Shown here one piece after another: positions 62,422-64,000 of a DNA stretch of 64,000 nt; the first letter of the stretch is position 1, and each line of letters starts with the position of its first letter. Both the position numbers and the translations under genes were made by a program. The DNA comes from Cocos nucifera. Taxonomy: Eukaryota; Streptophyta; Magnoliopsida; Arecales; Arecaceae. A model generated the notes under the pieces. It was not told the origin of the DNA and ran no database searches. It saw only the letters and a program-made list of their open reading frames with translations. The stretch lies in NCBI GenBank assembly GCA_006176705.1, contig QRFJ01000007.1, positions 4,390,276 through 4,454,275 on the forward strand. The letters run 5' to 3'.

Positions 62422-62973
62422 TCTTTCTTCTTCTTCGGCATGTCACTCTGGCTACTCCATGGACCCTACCCCCATGACACCTTGCTCGTCGTGCCTTCGA
62501 CACCACCCCTCGGGCCCTCCGATCGTCCGCACCATCCATTGCTCAATGCGCCCTCCCACCCTTCTGCACTGTCCCTTGGCCTCCTACGAATCTGCACCAT
62601 GCCGCCTCCATCACCGCCTTCCCCACCCATCCAACTAGTCCCCGCATAGCTCCACTGCTTCACGCACTCCACCCCCAATGATCCGTCGCACCTTTGGCAC
62701 CGCACCTCGGCCCCTTGGTGGCCCGCACTACCCCCTGGCCATCCTGCACTCCGGTGTTCTGGCATCACATCTCCGTGCTGTATGCATGTATGCATCGGCC
62801 CTAGAAAAGAACAAAAAGTGAGCTGGCTCGGTCTTTGCCCATAGTTTATGTGTGTTAGAGCCGGACTGAATTTTTGTAGCTTATTTTAACAAATGGACCG
62901 AGTCCAGTTCAGTTCACATAATCACAGTCCATATAGGCTAGAACCGGGCCGGGCCGAGCCTGTTTTACGATGC
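62237..62973. mobile_element. Putative MULE-like non-autonomous element, 737 bp, with an 11-bp direct flank
   Basis: TAAAGATGAGT occurs at both edges (62226-62236 and 62974-62984), in the 9-11 bp range of Mutator target duplications. The left end starts GGAGTTATCAAAATGGGTCGG. The reverse complement of the right end starts GCATCGTAAAACAGGCTCGG. These share only AAAA-GGNTCGG, so the TIRs are weak. The interior has a poly-T run (about 62391-62418) and a GC-rich, Pro-coding stretch (62450-62770) that might be captured DNA. No transposase. Confidence 0.5.
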
Positions 62974-62984
62974 TAAAGATGAGT

Positions 62985-63809
62985 ATCGAAACAAATTTGT
63001 TTATCTACGTAGGTTGGTCATTAATTATTATTATTTGTTAAAGCATATATCAACATAGTTAAAAAACCACCATGGATTTTCATCTGAGGAACTTATGTTG
63101 GATTTCGGAAGTATCAAATAAGGTACTATAAGCACCGCTGTAAGTCACCAACATGCAATGATTGCGATTCTCATGGATGATGATTTCTGTATGATTTTTC
63201 ATTTTTGCCTGCAAGATTTTTGCGTTAGCGACGCGTTTCTCTTAAAAATAAAAATTCCAACATATAAAGTTAAAAAAAAAAATCGGGAATCAAATTCTAA
63301 TTAGAAAATTATTTGTATTAATTTTCATTTTTTACATGGTTTGAACCGGTATGGTAAAGCTGCATGCTGGGACAGGTTAAAACCGCATGCAAGGGAACAT
63401 TGCATCGAAATCCAAATAAATTGCTATCATCACAACCCAGGTTAAATATTTGTAAATGAACTGGCCTCGTCATGCTGAAAAGATATTGCGTGGAAGTCCT
63501 TATATATTGTCGTTGTTACATTTTTAAGTATCTTCTCCGTTTGAAACCCGATATAAGAGAATATTACATACAAGTACTTTCTAGTTATAGATACTACAGT
63601 TGAGTACCTCGACATTGTTGACCCCCAAGGACACCCCACCTGATTCCTTGGTCCGTGGCCGAGTTCTTGAAACCTAGCCGAGCTCTTCTTTTCCTCACCT
63701 CCCTCCAGGACCAGCCTCCAGCGCCGGCGCATCTCCTCAACCGCTCTCTGCCTCTGGTCCATTCTCATCCGTCGTCTGCTCCTCTGCTGCTCTCGGTCGG
63801 AGGCCGTCC
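62985..63809. other. Promoter/5' UTR region of the right-edge gene
   Basis: AT-rich to about 63630, then GC-rich with CT runs just before the ATG at 63810, typical of a plant 5' UTR. No TATA box assigned. Nothing else seen. Confidence 0.5.
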
Positions 63810-64000
63810 ATGGCGGAGGAGAAGAACAGTTCTTCGAAGCTGAAGGTAGATATCTTCTTGACTCTTCCTCGTGCTTTCTTTTCCCCAATCCGTCGTTGAT
63901 CACTTCTTTGTTTTTCCAATTCTTGGCTCAGGAGACGTACCCTCTATTCTCCTTCTCGAATCCCAACCAGCAGGGCCTAGGGTTTGGGCTCTTTGGTTCT
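63810..64000 (+). CDS. Unidentified gene, first two exons (runs off the right edge)
   Basis: The ATG at 63810 opens MAEEKNSSSKLK (36 nt, exon 1 63810-63845, donor AAG|GTAGAT). The intron ends TTGGCTCAG at 63931. Exon 2 starts at 63932 and reads in the same phase ETYPLFSFSNPNQQGLGFGL to the window edge. A GC-rich leader, codon-phase continuity and consensus splice sites support a real gene start. I do not recognise the family from 35 residues. Confidence 0.6.

Overview
This is nuclear DNA of a flowering plant. Evidence: spliced genes with GT-AG introns, a plant kinesin-13, a group IIe WRKY factor, a P-class PPR protein, and dense nested transposable elements (Ty1/copia, Ty3/gypsy, CACTA, hAT, Harbinger-like). 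GC-rich coding exons in an AT-rich background and an Angela/BARE-like copia LTR start suggest a monocot. A palm is possible, but that is inference.

Layout. 1-3937 (minus): 5' half of a kinesin-13 gene, six exons, 3' part outside the window. 7218-8351 (plus): a short MTHFR-like gene carrying only the catalytic domain. 9359-20458 (minus): a complete 12-exon NADPH-dependent diflavin reductase (ATR3/Tah18 family). Its largest intron holds five nearly identical 810-bp tandem copies (10838-14887). 21001-24146: adjacent and nested small DNA transposons. 24970-48763: a set of nested mobile elements. An outer minus-strand LTR element (LTRs 24970-25440 and 48262-48763) contains a 15.6-kb CACTA transposon (25643-41244, 3-bp TSD TAA), which itself contains a decayed copia element (28502-37841) and an inverted partial LTR. 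Next to the CACTA, still inside the outer element, is a gag-only gypsy-type element (42550-48026). 49337-49813: an hAT MITE with a perfect 8-bp TSD. 52546-53728 (plus): a three-exon WRKY gene. 58081-60024 (minus): an intronless PPR gene. 62237-62973: a putative MULE-like insertion. 63810-end (plus): the first two exons of an unidentified gene.

The cellular genes have unrelated roles (microtubule depolymerisation, one-carbon metabolism, electron supply for Fe-S assembly, transcription, organelle RNA processing), as is usual for plant gene neighbourhoods; there is no operon logic. The most unusual points are: the bacterial-size MTHFR with an intron that is also an open frame; the recent 810-bp amplification, whose junctions create GTAAGT donor-like sites; two inferred GC-AG introns; and the transposon nesting, whose boundaries can be read from TIRs and target-site duplications. 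All splice sites were read by eye, using reading-frame continuity and remembered family sequences.
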